In this document: positions 19,113 to 28,732 of the stretch, piece by piece
Layout of the letters: every line of letters begins with the position of its first letter
Position numbering within the stretch: position 1 is the first letter of the stretch
Assembly: GCF_038719015.1 (NCBI RefSeq)
Contig: NZ_CP152276.1
Coordinates: 878,001-942,000 of the forward strand
Length of the DNA stretch: 64,000 nucleotides
Origin: Nguyenibacter vanlangensis
GTDB lineage: Bacteria; Pseudomonadota; Alphaproteobacteria; Acetobacterales; Acetobacteraceae
Reading direction: 5' to 3'
Program-made: the position numbers and the translations under genes
Notes under the pieces: generated by a model
What the model was told of the DNA's origin: nothing
Database searches by the model: none
The model's input: only the letters and a program-made list of their open reading frames with translations

Positions 19113-19981
19113 CGGTGCCTGTCCCCGCCCGGCGGAACGCTGCCGAGCGAGAAGCTGCGCAAGGTTCCGCGCATGGTGAAATCCCCGAAATCCATGTCCA
19201 ACTGGTCCGATACGCCATTCGCGAAATAGCGCATGCCGATCGCATAATCCGGGCGCATATCGTGCGAGGACGGGGTGTAGAACGCCACATGCACCCGGCC
19301 CGACGGCAGGTGCGCCAGCGCCGGAAAGCCGCTGGACGACGGCGGTCCCCCCCAGCCCAGCAGCATCACATAGGTGTATTGCGCCCCGTCATCGCCGGTG
19401 CCGTCGAACAGCATGGGGCTGATGGACGGCGCGCCGCTCCCGGCCGCGCGGATAATCGCGGCGGTATGCGCCATCGGGAACAGCGTGCCGGCCGGCAGCG
19501 TCACGCTGTGCGGCACGGGCTGGGTATAATGGATTTCCCCGCCCGACGGCCCCGTCGTCGCCTCGCCCATCACGCGGGTGACAGGCCGCCCGTCCGAGGT
19601 CTGGACGGTCCGGAAGACCAGGTGCCGCCCGTCCTTCGATTCCAAGGTCGCGTAGTCCGACACCAGGCTGGTCACGCCGCCCGAGCGCGACACGGTCTGC
19701 AACCGCAATTCCTGCTGGGTCGACCATGCGGTGCAGGCATCGGTGACGGCATAGGTCATGGTGCCGCTGGCCGAGACCGTGTCCCCGCCCTTGATCGTCG
19801 CCAATGTCAGGTCATAGGCCGCGCGATGCGGGGCCAGACGGATATCGGGCGCCGCCCGCGCCGCCATGATCGTGCCGGACATGACCGTACCGGACAAGAT
19901 CGCCGCCAGCAGCACCCCCCCCGGAAAAGGCGCCGTCCAGGCACGCCCGAGATCCGTCCAATCGCCGCTTCGCCCCGTCAT
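19106..19981 (-). CDS. EipB-family (DUF1849) envelope protein
   Basis: A 291-residue exported protein. After a signal-anchor or signal peptide (about residues 15-42, ending MAARA) come blocks APHRAAYDLTL, SGTMTYAVTDAC and QQELRLQTVSRSGG, then a long beta-rich region ending near DMDFGDFTMRGTL. This is the pattern of EipB, a periplasmic protein needed for envelope integrity in Brucella. A single cysteine pair of EipB type is not obvious here. The start at ATG 19981 gives a sensible signal peptide; a longer open frame runs upstream into aspS but is a shadow. Function beyond envelope maintenance is not known. Confidence 0.75.
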   Translation of the reverse strand: MTGRSGDWTDLGRAWTAPFPGGVLLAAILSGTVMSGTIMAARAAPDIRLAPHRAAYDLTLATIKGGDTVSASGTMTYAVTDACTAWSTQQELRLQTVSRSGGVTSLVSDYATLESKDGRHLVFRTVQTSDGRPVTRVMGEATTGPSGGEIHYTQPVPHSVTLPAGTLFPMAHTAAIIRAAGSGAPSISPMLFDGTGDDGAQYTYVMLLGWGGPPSSSGFPALAHLPSGRVHVAFYTPSSHDMRPDYAIGMRYFANGVSDQLDMDFGDFTMRGTLRSFSLGSVPPGGDRHRC

Positions 19982-20061
19982 TCCGCCAGCAGACCCGATT
20001 GCGGCGCGGCATGCAACAGCGCAATGCCCCCCACCCCCGCGCCGGACATCACGCAGCGCGC

Positions 20062-21933
20062 CTATTCGCCCGCCTTCCCGCCACTCGCCTTCACGGGGCT
20101 CGCCTTCACGGGGCTCACCTGCGCATCGCTCCCCTGGCCACCCTTGGACGCGGCCGGCTTGGGGCGCGGCAGGTCCAGCGCCAGCGACAATTCCTTCAGC
20201 CGCTCGGGCGGCACCGGCGCCGGCGCGCCCATCATCAGGTCCTCGCCCTGCTGGTTCAACGGAAAGAGAATGACCTCGCGGATATTCGGCTCGTCCGCCA
20301 GCAGCATGACGATCCGGTCCACGCCCGGCGCCGACCCGCCATGCGGCGGCGCACCATAGCGGAAGGCATTCAGCATGCCGCCGAACCGGGCCTCGACCTC
20401 GCTGGCGGGATAGCCGGCGATCTCGAAGGCGCGGATCATCACATCCGGACGATGGTTGCGGATCGCGCCCGAGGACAGTTCGACGCCGTTGCACACGATG
20501 TCGTACTGATAGGCGGTGATCGTCAGCGGATCCTGGCCGTTCAGCGCCTCCAGCCCCCCCTGCGGCATCGAGAACGGGTTGTGCGAGAAATCGATCTGGC
20601 CGGTTTCCTCGTTGCGCTCGTACATCGGGAAATCGGTGATCCAGCAGAAGCGGAACGCATCCGTCTCGATCAGGTCCAGCTCGGTGGCGATTCGGGTCCG
20701 CACCTGGCCCGAGAATTTCACCACCTCGTCGCCCTTGCCGGCGGCGAAGAACACCGCGTCGCCGTCCGCCAGCCCCGTCGCCTCGCGAATCGCCGCGACG
20801 CGCTCGGGCTCCAGGTTCTTGGCGATCGGCCCCTTGCCGCCCTCCGCGTCGAAGATGATGTAGCCCAGGCCGCCCGCCCCGGCCTCGCGCGCCCAGGCAT
20901 TCAGCTTGTCATAGAAGGCGCGCGGACGATCGCCGGCCCCCGGGGCGGGGATCGCCCGCACCGCGCCGCCGTCGCCGACGATGCGCGCGAACAGGCCGAA
21001 ACCGGACTCGGCGAACGCCTCGGTGACGTCCGAGATCAGCAGCGGGTTGCGCAGGTCGGGCTTGTCACTGCCATAAAGCTTCATCGCCGTGGCATAGGGA
21101 ATCCGCTCGAACGGCGCCGCGCTGACGGTGCGCCCGCCGCCGAACTCGCGGAACACGCCCTCCATCACCGGCTCCAGCGTCGCGAACACGTCTTCCTGCG
21201 TCGCGAACGCCATTTCGAAATCAAGCTGGTAGAACTCGCCCGGCGACCGGTCGGCGCGCGCCGCCTCGTCGCGGAAACAGGGCGCGATCTGAAAATACCG
21301 GTCGAAGCCCGCGACCATCGCAAGCTGCTTGAATTGCTGCGGCGCCTGCGGCAGCGCATAGAACTTGCCCGGATGCATGCGCGCCGGCACCAGGAAGTCG
21401 CGCGCCCCCTCGGGCGAGGACGCGGTCAGGATCGGCGTCTGGAACTCGACGAAGCCCTGCTCGGTCATGCGGCGGCGCAGGCTGGCGATCACCTGGGCCC
21501 GCAGCATCATGTTGCGATGCACCTTCTCGCGCCGCAGGTCGAGATAGCGATAGGTCAGGCGCAGATCCTCGGGATAATGCTCATGTCCCGCGACCTGAAA
21601 GGGCAGTACTTCGGCCGCCGACTGGATCTCGACCGCGCGCGCGCGCAGCTCGATCTCGCCGGTCGGCAGGTTGGGGTTCCGGGTCGCCGCATCGCGCAGC
21701 ACGACCTCGCCCGTGATCGTCAGCACGCTCTCGACGCGCGCCCGCTCCACGACGTCCAGCACCGGCGATCCGGCGGGAATCACGATCTGGGTGATGCCGA
21801 AATGATCGCGCAGGTCGATGAACAGCAGGCCGCCATGATCGCGCTTGCTGTGCACCCAGCCCGAGAGGCGGGCGGTCTGCCCGGCATCGCTGGCCCGAAG
21901 GGCGGCGCAGCTATGGGTACGGTACGCGTGCAT
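20062..21933 (-). CDS. aspS: Aspartate--tRNA ligase
   Basis: Bacterial-type class II synthetase, 623 residues from the ATG at 21933 ([13 protein letters not shown]). The N-terminal OB-fold anticodon domain is followed by the catalytic core, with motif 2 [19 protein letters not shown], the GAD insertion domain and motif 3 [19 protein letters not shown]. Lacking other evidence it could be discriminating or Asp/Asn non-discriminating. The last 30 residues are a lysine-rich repetitive tail ([11 protein letters not shown]) encoded by an imperfect 15-bp tandem duplication, not part of the family core. Confidence 0.95.
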   Translation of the reverse strand: MHAYRTHSCAALRASDAGQTARLSGWVHSKRDHGGLLFIDLRDHFGITQIVIPAGSPVLDVVERARVESVLTITGEVVLRDAATRNPNLPTGEIELRARAVEIQSAAEVLPFQVAGHEHYPEDLRLTYRYLDLRREKVHRNMMLRAQVIASLRRRMTEQGFVEFQTPILTASSPEGARDFLVPARMHPGKFYALPQAPQQFKQLAMVAGFDRYFQIAPCFRDEAARADRSPGEFYQLDFEMAFATQEDVFATLEPVMEGVFREFGGGRTVSAAPFERIPYATAMKLYGSDKPDLRNPLLISDVTEAFAESGFGLFARIVGDGGAVRAIPAPGAGDRPRAFYDKLNAWAREAGAGGLGYIIFDAEGGKGPIAKNLEPERVAAIREATGLADGDAVFFAAGKGDEVVKFSGQVRTRIATELDLIETDAFRFCWITDFPMYERNEETGQIDFSHNPFSMPQGGLEALNGQDPLTITAYQYDIVCNGVELSSGAIRNHRPDVMIRAFEIAGYPASEVEARFGGMLNAFRYGAPPHGGSAPGVDRIVMLLADEPNIREVILFPLNQQGEDLMMGAPAPVPPERLKELSLALDLPRPKPAASKGGQGSDAQVSPVKASPVKASGGKAGE

Positions 21934-22074
21934 GGTCTTATCCTGTGTCACCTGATCAAAGACGGGGCGCACCGCACCCCGTCCGGACGAAGGCGGAGGA
22001 AGCCGGGCCCGGCGCCCCCTGTCAAGGCCGGACCGGCTTCCGTCCCGCCATGCCTGCCCGTTATGCCGGCCTCG

Positions 22075-23172
22075 TTACGCCTGTTCCGGAAACAGGCCGG
22101 CCAGCCCGTCCTGCGAGGCATCGCAGCAGCCCCGCTCGGTGATCAGCCCGGTCACCAGCCGCGCCGGGGTCACGTCGAACGCCGGATTGGCCGCCCCGCT
22201 GCCCGGGGGCGTCAATTGCACGGTCTCGATCCGTCCGTCCGCCGTCCGCCCGGTAATCGTCGTCACCTCCGCGCCGCCGCGTTCCTCGATCGGAATCTCG
22301 GCCAACCCATCTTGCACCCGCCAGTCGATCGTCGTCGACGGCAGCGCCACCCAGAAGGGCACGTCATTGTCATGCGCGGCCAGCGCCTTCAGATAGGTGC
22401 CGATCTTGTTCGCCACGTCGCCGCTGCGGGTCACGCGGTCGGTGCCGACGATCACCATGTCGACCATGCCATGCTGCATCAGGTGCCCGCCGGCATTGTC
22501 CGCGACCACCGTATGGGGCACGCCGTGGCTGCCCAGTTCCCACGCCGTCAGCGACGCACCCTGGTTGCGCGGACGCGTCTCGTCGACCCAGACATGCACC
22601 TTCAGCCCGGCATCGTGCGCCATATAGATCGGCGCCAGCGCGGTGCCCCAATCGACGGTGGCGATCCAGCCGGCATTGCAATGGGTCAGGATGTTGACCA
22701 CCCCGTCCGCCCCCCGGCGCGCCGCAATCTCCTGGATCAGGCGCAGCCCGTGGCGGCCGATGGCCTCGTTCTGCGCAGCATCCTCGTCGCAGATCCACCC
22801 TGCCTCGTCATAGGCAGCGGCGACGCGTTCGGCGGCGGGCAGCGGGCGCAGCCGCGCCAGCATGCGCTCGATCGCCCAGCGCAGGTTGATCGCCGTCGGG
22901 CGCGTCCCGGCCAGCAGCGCCGCGTCACGCTCCATGGCCGCGTCGCCGGCATCGGCGCGCAGCGCCAGCGCCAGGCCATAGGCCGCGACCGCGCCGATCA
23001 GCGGCGCGCCGCGTACCTGCATCGTCACGATGGCGCGGGCCACCTGGTCCCGTTCGGTCAGGCGCAGGATGTCCAGCTCCCACGGCAGGCGGGTCTGGTC
23101 GAAAATATGGACCGACCAGCCATCCTGCTGATCCACCCACACGCTGCGATAGGGTACGTTGCCGATCTTCAT
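22075..23172 (-). CDS. mtnA: S-methyl-5-thioribose-1-phosphate isomerase
   Basis: A 365-residue enzyme that converts methylthioribose-1-phosphate to the ribulose form in methionine salvage. The N terminus (RSVWVDQQDGWSVHIFDQT), the RGAPLIG phosphate loop, the catalytic cysteine region NILTHCNAGW and the acid in IVGTDRV are all present. It is homologous to eIF2B subunits, but the full set of isomerase motifs makes MtnA the better call. No other methionine-salvage gene is next to it. Confidence 0.94.
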   Translation of the reverse strand: MKIGNVPYRSVWVDQQDGWSVHIFDQTRLPWELDILRLTERDQVARAIVTMQVRGAPLIGAVAAYGLALALRADAGDAAMERDAALLAGTRPTAINLRWAIERMLARLRPLPAAERVAAAYDEAGWICDEDAAQNEAIGRHGLRLIQEIAARRGADGVVNILTHCNAGWIATVDWGTALAPIYMAHDAGLKVHVWVDETRPRNQGASLTAWELGSHGVPHTVVADNAGGHLMQHGMVDMVIVGTDRVTRSGDVANKIGTYLKALAAHDNDVPFWVALPSTTIDWRVQDGLAEIPIEERGGAEVTTITGRTADGRIETVQLTPPGSGAANPAFDVTPARLVTGLITERGCCDASQDGLAGLFPEQA

Positions 23173-23504
23173 GCCGCCGAGTTCCGTTGATCTGGAAAGC
23201 CGCGCAGGGAAGCACCGGCGCCCTCGGTTTTCAACCCCGCACTAAGCAAGGCGAGACGGCCGCAAGGCTCCGTCCGCCTGTGCCGGGCGTACCATCGCCG
23301 AAAACCATACCCCAACGGACGGCACGCTGCCAGGAAAAACCCCGGATGCGCCGCGGCAAAACCCGTGCCGGCAGGCAGATATCGTCAGCCGGCACCGGCG
23401 CTAGAGCAGATCCCGTTCAAACGGAATCGTTTGAACGGGTGAAGATGCTCGATAAAATAACAACATAGAGCATTTCCGTTGAACCGGTGTTCAGCGGAAA
23501 TGCT
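23173..23504. other. Intergenic region carrying two palindromic units
   Basis: No gene was recognised between mtnA and the TonB receptor. The left half (23173-23400) is plain GC-rich sequence. The right part holds the two strong inverted repeats listed separately. Because mtnA starts at 23172 and reads left, its promoter must lie here, but no clear hexamers were seen. Confidence 0.6.
23403..23450. repeat. Palindromic repeat unit 1
   Basis: A perfect 12-bp stem, CCCGTTCAAACG / CGTTTGAACGGG (23412-23439), with a GAAT loop, is enclosed by GAGCA / TGCTC arms. A decayed copy lies at 9411-9442. This points to a dispersed mobile or REP-like element family in the genome. Confidence 0.8.
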
Positions 23505-23506
23505 CT
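23467..23506. repeat. Palindromic repeat unit 2, possible terminator of the TonB receptor gene
   Basis: Arms AGAGCATTTCCG and CGGAAATGCTCT are perfect 12-bp complements and extend inward through TTGAAC / GTTCAG to a four-base CGGT loop, about 18 pairs in all. It overlaps the stop codon of the TonB receptor gene. No U-run follows, so a terminator role is only a possibility. Confidence 0.75.
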
Positions 23507-25988
23507 AGAACTGGGCGGAAACCGTTCCGAAATATTGTCTCGGCGCCCCGATGAACAGCGTCGGATAATCGCCGGAAACGGGGAAACCGGAAATGCCCAA
23601 TCCACCGACATAGGCGGAATTGAACAGGTTGGTGACGCCAAAACTGACCTGGACATGCCGGGCGAAGCCGATACGCCCGAAACCATAGGTACCGGAAAGA
23701 CCCGCCACCCAGTAGGACGGCACATAAACATCATTGACATAGGAAAGCGGGCGTCTGCCGGTATACGTCGCATTGAAATTCACCTGAAACGTCCCGTAGG
23801 TGTACGACGCATTGGCTTTATAAATAAACCGAGGATACGCGACCTGATTTTTACCCTTCAAACTGACATTCGCGCCCTCATAATTGATATCACCCCGGTA
23901 CTCGGCGTCCGTGTAACTGGCCGTATTGAGGATTTCCAGACCGGGAACGGGGCGGGTCGTAACCGAGGCATCTCCGCCATTGACTTCCTCACGTCCCGCA
24001 TTGACGAATGTGCTGATCGGCTGAAGAGGCGAGCCCGCTTCGGTATTCAAGAGACGATTATAATAATCGACATGATAGATATCGGCCGTGACGTCCACAG
24101 CCCTGCTTCCATAGCGGTAGCCGATGACATAGTTCCAGGTTCTCTCCGGTTTGATATCATTCCTGTTTTCCAGAAACTGCTGTTGATTCCCCACGGACCA
24201 GGCGCCGCCATTGCCAAGAAACCACGGGTTGTACGTATACGCGCGCATGTTTTCGGCAATGTCCAGGTAAAGCTCGTTATGTGGATTGATCCGGTAATTG
24301 ATGGAAAAATGCGGAAGAAACGCATTGGACGCCGTAAGGGACCCATCCGGCAGCGCATCCTGCCCGGTCAGGTCGGGATCGTTCTGCTTGGCGCCACCAT
24401 ATGTCGTCTGGAGAACAGAGCGAAATCCCGCGGCAATGTGCAGGTTCCGAAATATCTCATAGGTATCCTGCAAATAGTACTGAAACGTGTTGGAATTGAA
24501 CCGGTCATCCAGTTCCTCGGCGAACGGGTCATGGAACGGGCCGAGCGGATTGCGCGGCGGCCCCTCTCCAAGCAAGGGCTGCTGATAGAGATAGTTGGGA
24601 AAGGAAAAAGAATTATTCTCGTACCAGATGCCGGTTTTCGCGACATTTCTCCCGATCTCATAAGTCAGGGCTTCGGTAAATCCGATTCGCCGCATGTCGG
24701 GCTTGCCATCCACCTGCGCGAACGGCGCGCCGTTCGGGGACGCAAAGGGCTGGGTCGCTTCATAGTCGCCATTTGACAATTGACTATAGAGAATAGTCTT
24801 CGAACTGAGACGCGACGTCAGGTGAAAATCGCCGATAAGACCCATGATGTCGTTTTCCTGGGTCTGCGCGCCGTCCAGATAGGTCGCATTCGCTTCATCG
24901 GACGCATTCCCAAGAGCCTGATAGGCGGCCGGATAGATCCCCAGGGCCGCATTATAGGCAACCGCATAGTTGGGGTAGAGGTAATCCAGACTCGTCCCGA
25001 ACGTCCGGAACATATTCATATCGATATTAAGATAATTAAACTGACGGAACGATGACCAGTTGAAAAGGGCAGTAATTGTCCCGATATCGCCTACGGGCTG
25101 TTCCAGTTTTGCGTTGACCTGCTCCTCCAACTGGCTGCCATACCCTTTCCATTTGTCATTGTCCGTCCGGGCCATGGACACGAAAAACTTGGTACCGCTC
25201 GCGTTGAGCTTTCCACTGTCGAGGCGCACGAAGGTCCGGACGGCATTATTGCTTCCGAACATCTGCGTGGCGCGTCCCCCCATCCGGTCATCCGGATCGG
25301 CCGTATGGAACTGGATAGCCCCGCCCAGATTCTGCAACGACGGCACATCGACCGCGCCGCCGCCCTGCGACACGCTCATGGCCACGATATTGTCCTGAAT
25401 CGCGGCCTGGTCCACGCTCAATCCGTTATACTGAAGAAATCCCTGGTCACCCATGGGAATTCCATCAAGCGTTCCCGCAATCTGGCTTTGGTCGAAGCCG
25501 CGAATATAAAGCGTATTGGCGGCGGTATCGAGGCCGAAAGCGTCGTCCGAGGCAAACGTCACCCCCGGGGTCGTGGCCGCGAGGATCTTCAGCGGACTGG
25601 TTCCCGACACGAACTGGTCCATGACGCGCCGCGTGACCATCGCCTCCGCGCCATGCGACCGGAAACGGGACGCACTGACCTGGATCGTCTCATCCTTGGG
25701 CGATATGCTCTCCGCCGCGGGCGAGGAGACGGCGCGCCGGACAGGATGGGCACGCGCCTGGCTATGGGCCCGCTTCTGATACGGTCTCACGACATCATGA
25801 TCGGCGGCAAAGGCCGACAGGCTGACGGATGCCGTAAGCAGAAACGCAAGGCCGAGCGGCGCTGGCCGGCCGAGCTCCCTGTTTCGGGCAAGGCCGCGAC
25901 CAGGGCGCGCGACAATTCCGTGTTCGTCCATTCGCGCAGATCGGCCGGACGTCACACAAGAGGTAAGAAAAAACGACTTCTTCATCAT
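23505..25988 (-). CDS. TonB-dependent outer-membrane receptor
   Basis: An 827-residue outer-membrane active transporter. A long N-terminal leader ends in a hydrophobic stretch (PLGLAFLLTASVSLSAFA) and signal cleavage. The plug domain follows, with TIQVSASRF, NTLYIRGFDQSQIAGTLDGI and LGGAIQFHTADP. The rest is the 22-strand barrel, ending in VSAQF with a terminal aromatic residue. No STN signalling domain is visible. The start at 25988 (ATGATGAAG) has a good AGGA site. It lies about 100 bases downstream of the amine dehydrogenase operon in the same direction and shares its lower GC content. Its ligand cannot be read from sequence; an iron, copper or amine-related substrate would fit the context. 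Confidence 0.9.
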   Translation of the reverse strand: MMKKSFFLTSCVTSGRSARMDEHGIVARPGRGLARNRELGRPAPLGLAFLLTASVSLSAFAADHDVVRPYQKRAHSQARAHPVRRAVSSPAAESISPKDETIQVSASRFRSHGAEAMVTRRVMDQFVSGTSPLKILAATTPGVTFASDDAFGLDTAANTLYIRGFDQSQIAGTLDGIPMGDQGFLQYNGLSVDQAAIQDNIVAMSVSQGGGAVDVPSLQNLGGAIQFHTADPDDRMGGRATQMFGSNNAVRTFVRLDSGKLNASGTKFFVSMARTDNDKWKGYGSQLEEQVNAKLEQPVGDIGTITALFNWSSFRQFNYLNIDMNMFRTFGTSLDYLYPNYAVAYNAALGIYPAAYQALGNASDEANATYLDGAQTQENDIMGLIGDFHLTSRLSSKTILYSQLSNGDYEATQPFASPNGAPFAQVDGKPDMRRIGFTEALTYEIGRNVAKTGIWYENNSFSFPNYLYQQPLLGEGPPRNPLGPFHDPFAEELDDRFNSNTFQYYLQDTYEIFRNLHIAAGFRSVLQTTYGGAKQNDPDLTGQDALPDGSLTASNAFLPHFSINYRINPHNELYLDIAENMRAYTYNPWFLGNGGAWSVGNQQQFLENRNDIKPERTWNYVIGYRYGSRAVDVTADIYHVDYYNRLLNTEAGSPLQPISTFVNAGREEVNGGDASVTTRPVPGLEILNTASYTDAEYRGDINYEGANVSLKGKNQVAYPRFIYKANASYTYGTFQVNFNATYTGRRPLSYVNDVYVPSYWVAGLSGTYGFGRIGFARHVQVSFGVTNLFNSAYVGGLGISGFPVSGDYPTLFIGAPRQYFGTVSAQF

Positions 25989-26092
25989 TGTTTTCCTGAA
26001 TACGTAATCCGATTCAAGCGTGATGCCTGCACGATCGCCCATGCCGTCAGTCCGTAACGGGCAACGCTGCCGGTCTGCGGACTGATGGCGTC

Positions 26093-26536
26093 CTACGGCC
26101 AGGGATAGGCGGGAAGCGTGACGCCGCGCCGCTTCAGCAGCGCCGCCAATTTTCGCCTGTATTCCACCAGGTTTCCGATATCTTCTTTCCGAAGCGCGGA
26201 AACTTCCTGCGGAGAGAACGATCTGTAATCCCGCCCCAGCGATGCACCCGCGAAACTCTTCATGATATAATTCATGACCTCCGCGATTTCCCTGTCATCC
26301 AGGCTCGACCCGATCACGCCCGGAACATGCATCAGATAGGCTCGCCCCTCCGGAAGATCCGCGAATACGCCGACCTGCCCGACGAAATTCGGAATTCCAC
26401 CGGATATTTCTCCCGATCCGTCGGGAAGATGGCAGCCGGAACATTTCAGCAGATAGCGCGTGCGCGCCGACGGTTCCGCCAGCGCGTTGCCCGAAAAAAG
26501 CAGGATCGCGGCCAGAAGGACGGATTGGCGTCTCAT
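26093..26536 (-). CDS. Periplasmic monohaem cytochrome c (distal of two)
   Basis: A 147-residue exported cytochrome. The signal peptide ends near NALAEP, followed by the single haem-binding CSGCH at about residues 32-36; a methionine ligand could be in AYLMHVPG. The fold looks like a short class I cytochrome with an extended C-terminal helix region. It overlaps the upstream cytochrome gene by four bases (ATGA) and is the last gene of the amine dehydrogenase operon proper. An electron-acceptor or transfer role for the dehydrogenase is inferred from this position. Confidence 0.85.
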   Translation of the reverse strand: MRRQSVLLAAILLFSGNALAEPSARTRYLLKCSGCHLPDGSGEISGGIPNFVGQVGVFADLPEGRAYLMHVPGVIGSSLDDREIAEVMNYIMKSFAGASLGRDYRSFSPQEVSALRKEDIGNLVEYRRKLAALLKRRGVTLPAYPWP

Positions 26537-26976
26537 TTGACCGCGGCCGCACGCATTGCCCTGATCTCCGAATGGGACAGCGGCTTCCGACGAAGGGCTG
26601 CAAGCAGATCGGCCGCCACATGCGCGTCCGCGCCATTCAGGCCGTCAAGGACATAGGTCGCGACGGATGCCAATTGCCCGTCGCTCAACTGCGATTGCGG
26701 CGGCATGGCGAGACCCTCATATCGATTGCCCTGCGCGTCGATCGTTCCGTTCAGGCCGCTCAGCATGACCGCGGCGATATAGCGCGCCTTCGCATCGCCC
26801 AGCCCGCCCCATAATGCGCGATCGGACAGCGGCGGCGCGAGACCCGGCTGCCCCTGTCCCGACGCCTGGTGGCAACCCGAACACGTCTCGAGATAGAGCG
26901 CCTTCCCCTCATCGCCGGCGAAGGCCGGCGATGACGACGCGATCGCGATCATCGCGGAGAGAAAGCGCGTTCTCAT
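26533..26976 (-). CDS. Periplasmic monohaem cytochrome c (proximal to aauA)
   Basis: A 147-residue class I cytochrome c. The start at ATG 26976 gives a proper signal peptide (MRTRFLSAMIAIASSSPAFA). The haem motif CSGCH is at about residues 32-36, and the likely axial methionine is in GLAMPPQSQLSD, a typical class I arrangement. It overlaps aauA by four bases, so it is tightly coupled to the dehydrogenase light chain. Aromatic amine dehydrogenase of Alcaligenes also has a small cytochrome c gene next to its light-chain gene, which supports a role as electron carrier. Confidence 0.88.
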   Translation of the reverse strand: MRTRFLSAMIAIASSSPAFAGDEGKALYLETCSGCHQASGQGQPGLAPPLSDRALWGGLGDAKARYIAAVMLSGLNGTIDAQGNRYEGLAMPPQSQLSDGQLASVATYVLDGLNGADAHVAADLLAALRRKPLSHSEIRAMRAAAVK

Positions 26977-27512
26977 TCCGCCAGCCCGACGACGATGGCG
27001 ACCGTGCAATGGACCCCCTGCTGACCGTTGGCGACACACCAGCTCGATTCACTGGCCAGGCCCATGCGATAGCCCGGACGGTCGCGCTCCTGCCGCGTGC
27101 AGCTATCCCCGCATTGGCCCGCCTTCCCGCAACAATCATTGTATGAAACAAGATAATCCTTGTTGTCCCTGGGGTTGCGGCACGTGCCGACCCAGGCCAC
27201 CTTCGACGGCGTGGTTCCCGGCGGACACTGGGTCACGCTGCCGCCGCATTTGCTGCAAAGCCCGCCATGCAGCGAGCAATAGCGCCAATACTGGCAATCG
27301 TCGGGAATCGTGCCGCCCGCCTGCGGTTCCGCGGCATGGGACACGCCGTTTGAATTGTCATAGGGCAGCATCGGCAGGATCGCGCCGCCGACGAAGATTG
27401 TCCCCGCCTTGTGGAGCAGACTGCGGCGCCCGGACATGCTGGCGATACGGCGCATGCCGGCCTCGGCCAGGCCATCCATCCATTCAACCCAATTATCGAC
27501 CCGCTTGGCCAT
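26973..27512 (-). CDS. aauA: Quinoprotein amine dehydrogenase light chain (aromatic amine dehydrogenase type)
   Basis: Catalytic small subunit carrying the tryptophan tryptophylquinone (TTQ) cofactor; 179 residues. The N terminus has a twin-arginine-like leader (SGRRSLL, residues 27-33) and hydrophobic core, suggesting folded export. Trp107 and Trp158 are the expected TTQ pair, 51 residues apart as in characterised enzymes. Asp126 and Thr170 fit the catalytic Asp and Thr. The spacings Trp107-Asp126 (19) and Trp107-Thr170 (63) equal those of aromatic amine dehydrogenase; methylamine dehydrogenase has 65 for the latter. All twelve cysteines that form the six disulfides are present (73 to 169). 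Gene order and the AadA-like block DYLVSYNDCCGK support the call. The enzyme would deaminate primary amines in the periplasm. Confidence 0.92.
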   Translation of the reverse strand: MAKRVDNWVEWMDGLAEAGMRRIASMSGRRSLLHKAGTIFVGGAILPMLPYDNSNGVSHAAEPQAGGTIPDDCQYWRYCSLHGGLCSKCGGSVTQCPPGTTPSKVAWVGTCRNPRDNKDYLVSYNDCCGKAGQCGDSCTRQERDRPGYRMGLASESSWCVANGQQGVHCTVAIVVGLAE

Positions 27513-27582
27513 CCGGTGGAACTCCTTTCATGTTTCAGATCATGGACTGTGACAGGGGATACGGTTCTGAAAATTCTTGTTT

Positions 27583-28176
27583 CTATGCCGCCGGTTGCGC
27601 GTCGAGATAGGACTGGATAGAGCCGAATTTCATCTCGAATGCGTTGAACAGGCTGTCGAACTGTTCACGGCTGTTGATCAGCCCCTTGGCACGAATGATG
27701 CCGTCCCGGTCGAGCAGGACCGCGTACGGAAGACGCGCGACCCGATAGGCGATCCCAAGCTCGGCCGAGACCACATAAGGGTAGCTCTCCAGGCCGGCTT
27801 TCTCGATGAACCGCGCGTGCTGCGCGCGCTCTCCGTCGCTGGCCAGCACCACGTCCAGCCAATTGCCTTCGGCCTTGCGGATCGACTGGATGATAGGAAG
27901 CAACTTCTTGCAGACGGGACAGGTCGGAGACAGAAAGAACACCAGCGTCGCGCGCGTTGTTCCACGCCCGATGGCGGCCGTGCCGCCCGTCAGGCTGGCA
28001 AGGGTGAAAGGGGGTGACTGCTGGCCGACGGCAGGACCCGAATCGTTCACCAGCGCGCCCATGGGCGCAATGCGTTCGAACAGAATACCCACCTGCCGAC
28101 CCAGCGCGAGCAGGCAGAGCGCGAGCGCCACCAGAAGAAGGACGATGACCGCCAGGATGAAAATGATAAGCGTCAT
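27583..28176 (-). CDS. aauD: Thioredoxin-like maturation protein MauD/AauD
   Basis: A 197-residue protein with one N-terminal membrane helix and a periplasmic thioredoxin fold carrying CPVC in FFLSPTCPVCKKLLP. The family is needed to form or isomerise the many disulfides of the amine dehydrogenase light chain, which has twelve cysteines. The C-terminal cis-proline region LPYAVLLDRDG is intact. It lies between aauE (one base away) and aauA (70 bases away) on the same strand, the order known for these clusters. Confidence 0.9.
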   Translation of the reverse strand: MTLIIFILAVIVLLLVALALCLLALGRQVGILFERIAPMGALVNDSGPAVGQQSPPFTLASLTGGTAAIGRGTTRATLVFFLSPTCPVCKKLLPIIQSIRKAEGNWLDVVLASDGERAQHARFIEKAGLESYPYVVSAELGIAYRVARLPYAVLLDRDGIIRAKGLINSREQFDSLFNAFEMKFGSIQSYLDAQPAA

Positions 28177-28177
28177 A

Positions 28178-28732
28178 TCAGGTTCTCACGAATCCGCCGT
28201 CTTGCCGCGTAAGACGGGCCAATGATGAATTGGCAAGAATCTGCTCTGCGAGCAGGAACACGATCCAGAACGAGACTCCGCTGAGAACGGCGATTCCGGA
28301 ACTGAAAGCGTCAAATCCATGCGATGGATACGCCATCGCGACGCCGATGATTGCCATAAGAAGACAATTTCGAATGACCAACGACCAGGACAGACGCTGG
28401 ACCGCGCCGCCACATCCGCATTCGATATCGGTATGTCCACGAACGATATTGACCGCCATGCCGAAGGCGTAGGCCGTCAGCAATCCGCCGCCCAGAGCCA
28501 GTCCGAAAATCCGGCCGCCAGGGACGACCTGAAGCAGAACCACCAGCAGTTCAGCCACTACGAGCACGCCGCAGGCGACAGACAGAAACCGTTCTGGAAT
28601 GATCCGGTAATCCGCGACATAACCGGTGAATACGGCAAAGTCGAAGAGCTTGTGCCCACCCGCCCGCAGGAAGACGAGCAGAATGAAGACAACGAGAGAG
28701 AGCGACAGGTCCGATGGGGCGCCGGCATGCAT
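28178..28732 (-). CDS. aauE: Membrane maturation protein MauE/AauE
   Basis: A 184-residue integral membrane protein with about four to five hydrophobic helices and the conserved ECGCGG motif (about residue 104-109). MauE proteins resemble the membrane domain of DsbD or VKOR-like redox proteins and are required with MauD for light-chain stability. It overlaps the aauB stop by one base (TAATG) and is followed by aauD after a single base, so the three are translationally linked. Confidence 0.9.
   Translation of the reverse strand: MHAGAPSDLSLSLVVFILLVFLRAGGHKLFDFAVFTGYVADYRIIPERFLSVACGVLVVAELLVVLLQVVPGGRIFGLALGGGLLTAYAFGMAVNIVRGHTDIECGCGGAVQRLSWSLVIRNCLLMAIIGVAMAYPSHGFDAFSSGIAVLSGVSFWIVFLLAEQILANSSLARLTRQDGGFVRT

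Noticed and set aside
19999..23190. Very long plus-strand open frame across aspS and mtnA
   Set aside because: It crosses two well-identified genes in antisense, with Arg/His/Gln-rich composition typical of GC-rich shadows.
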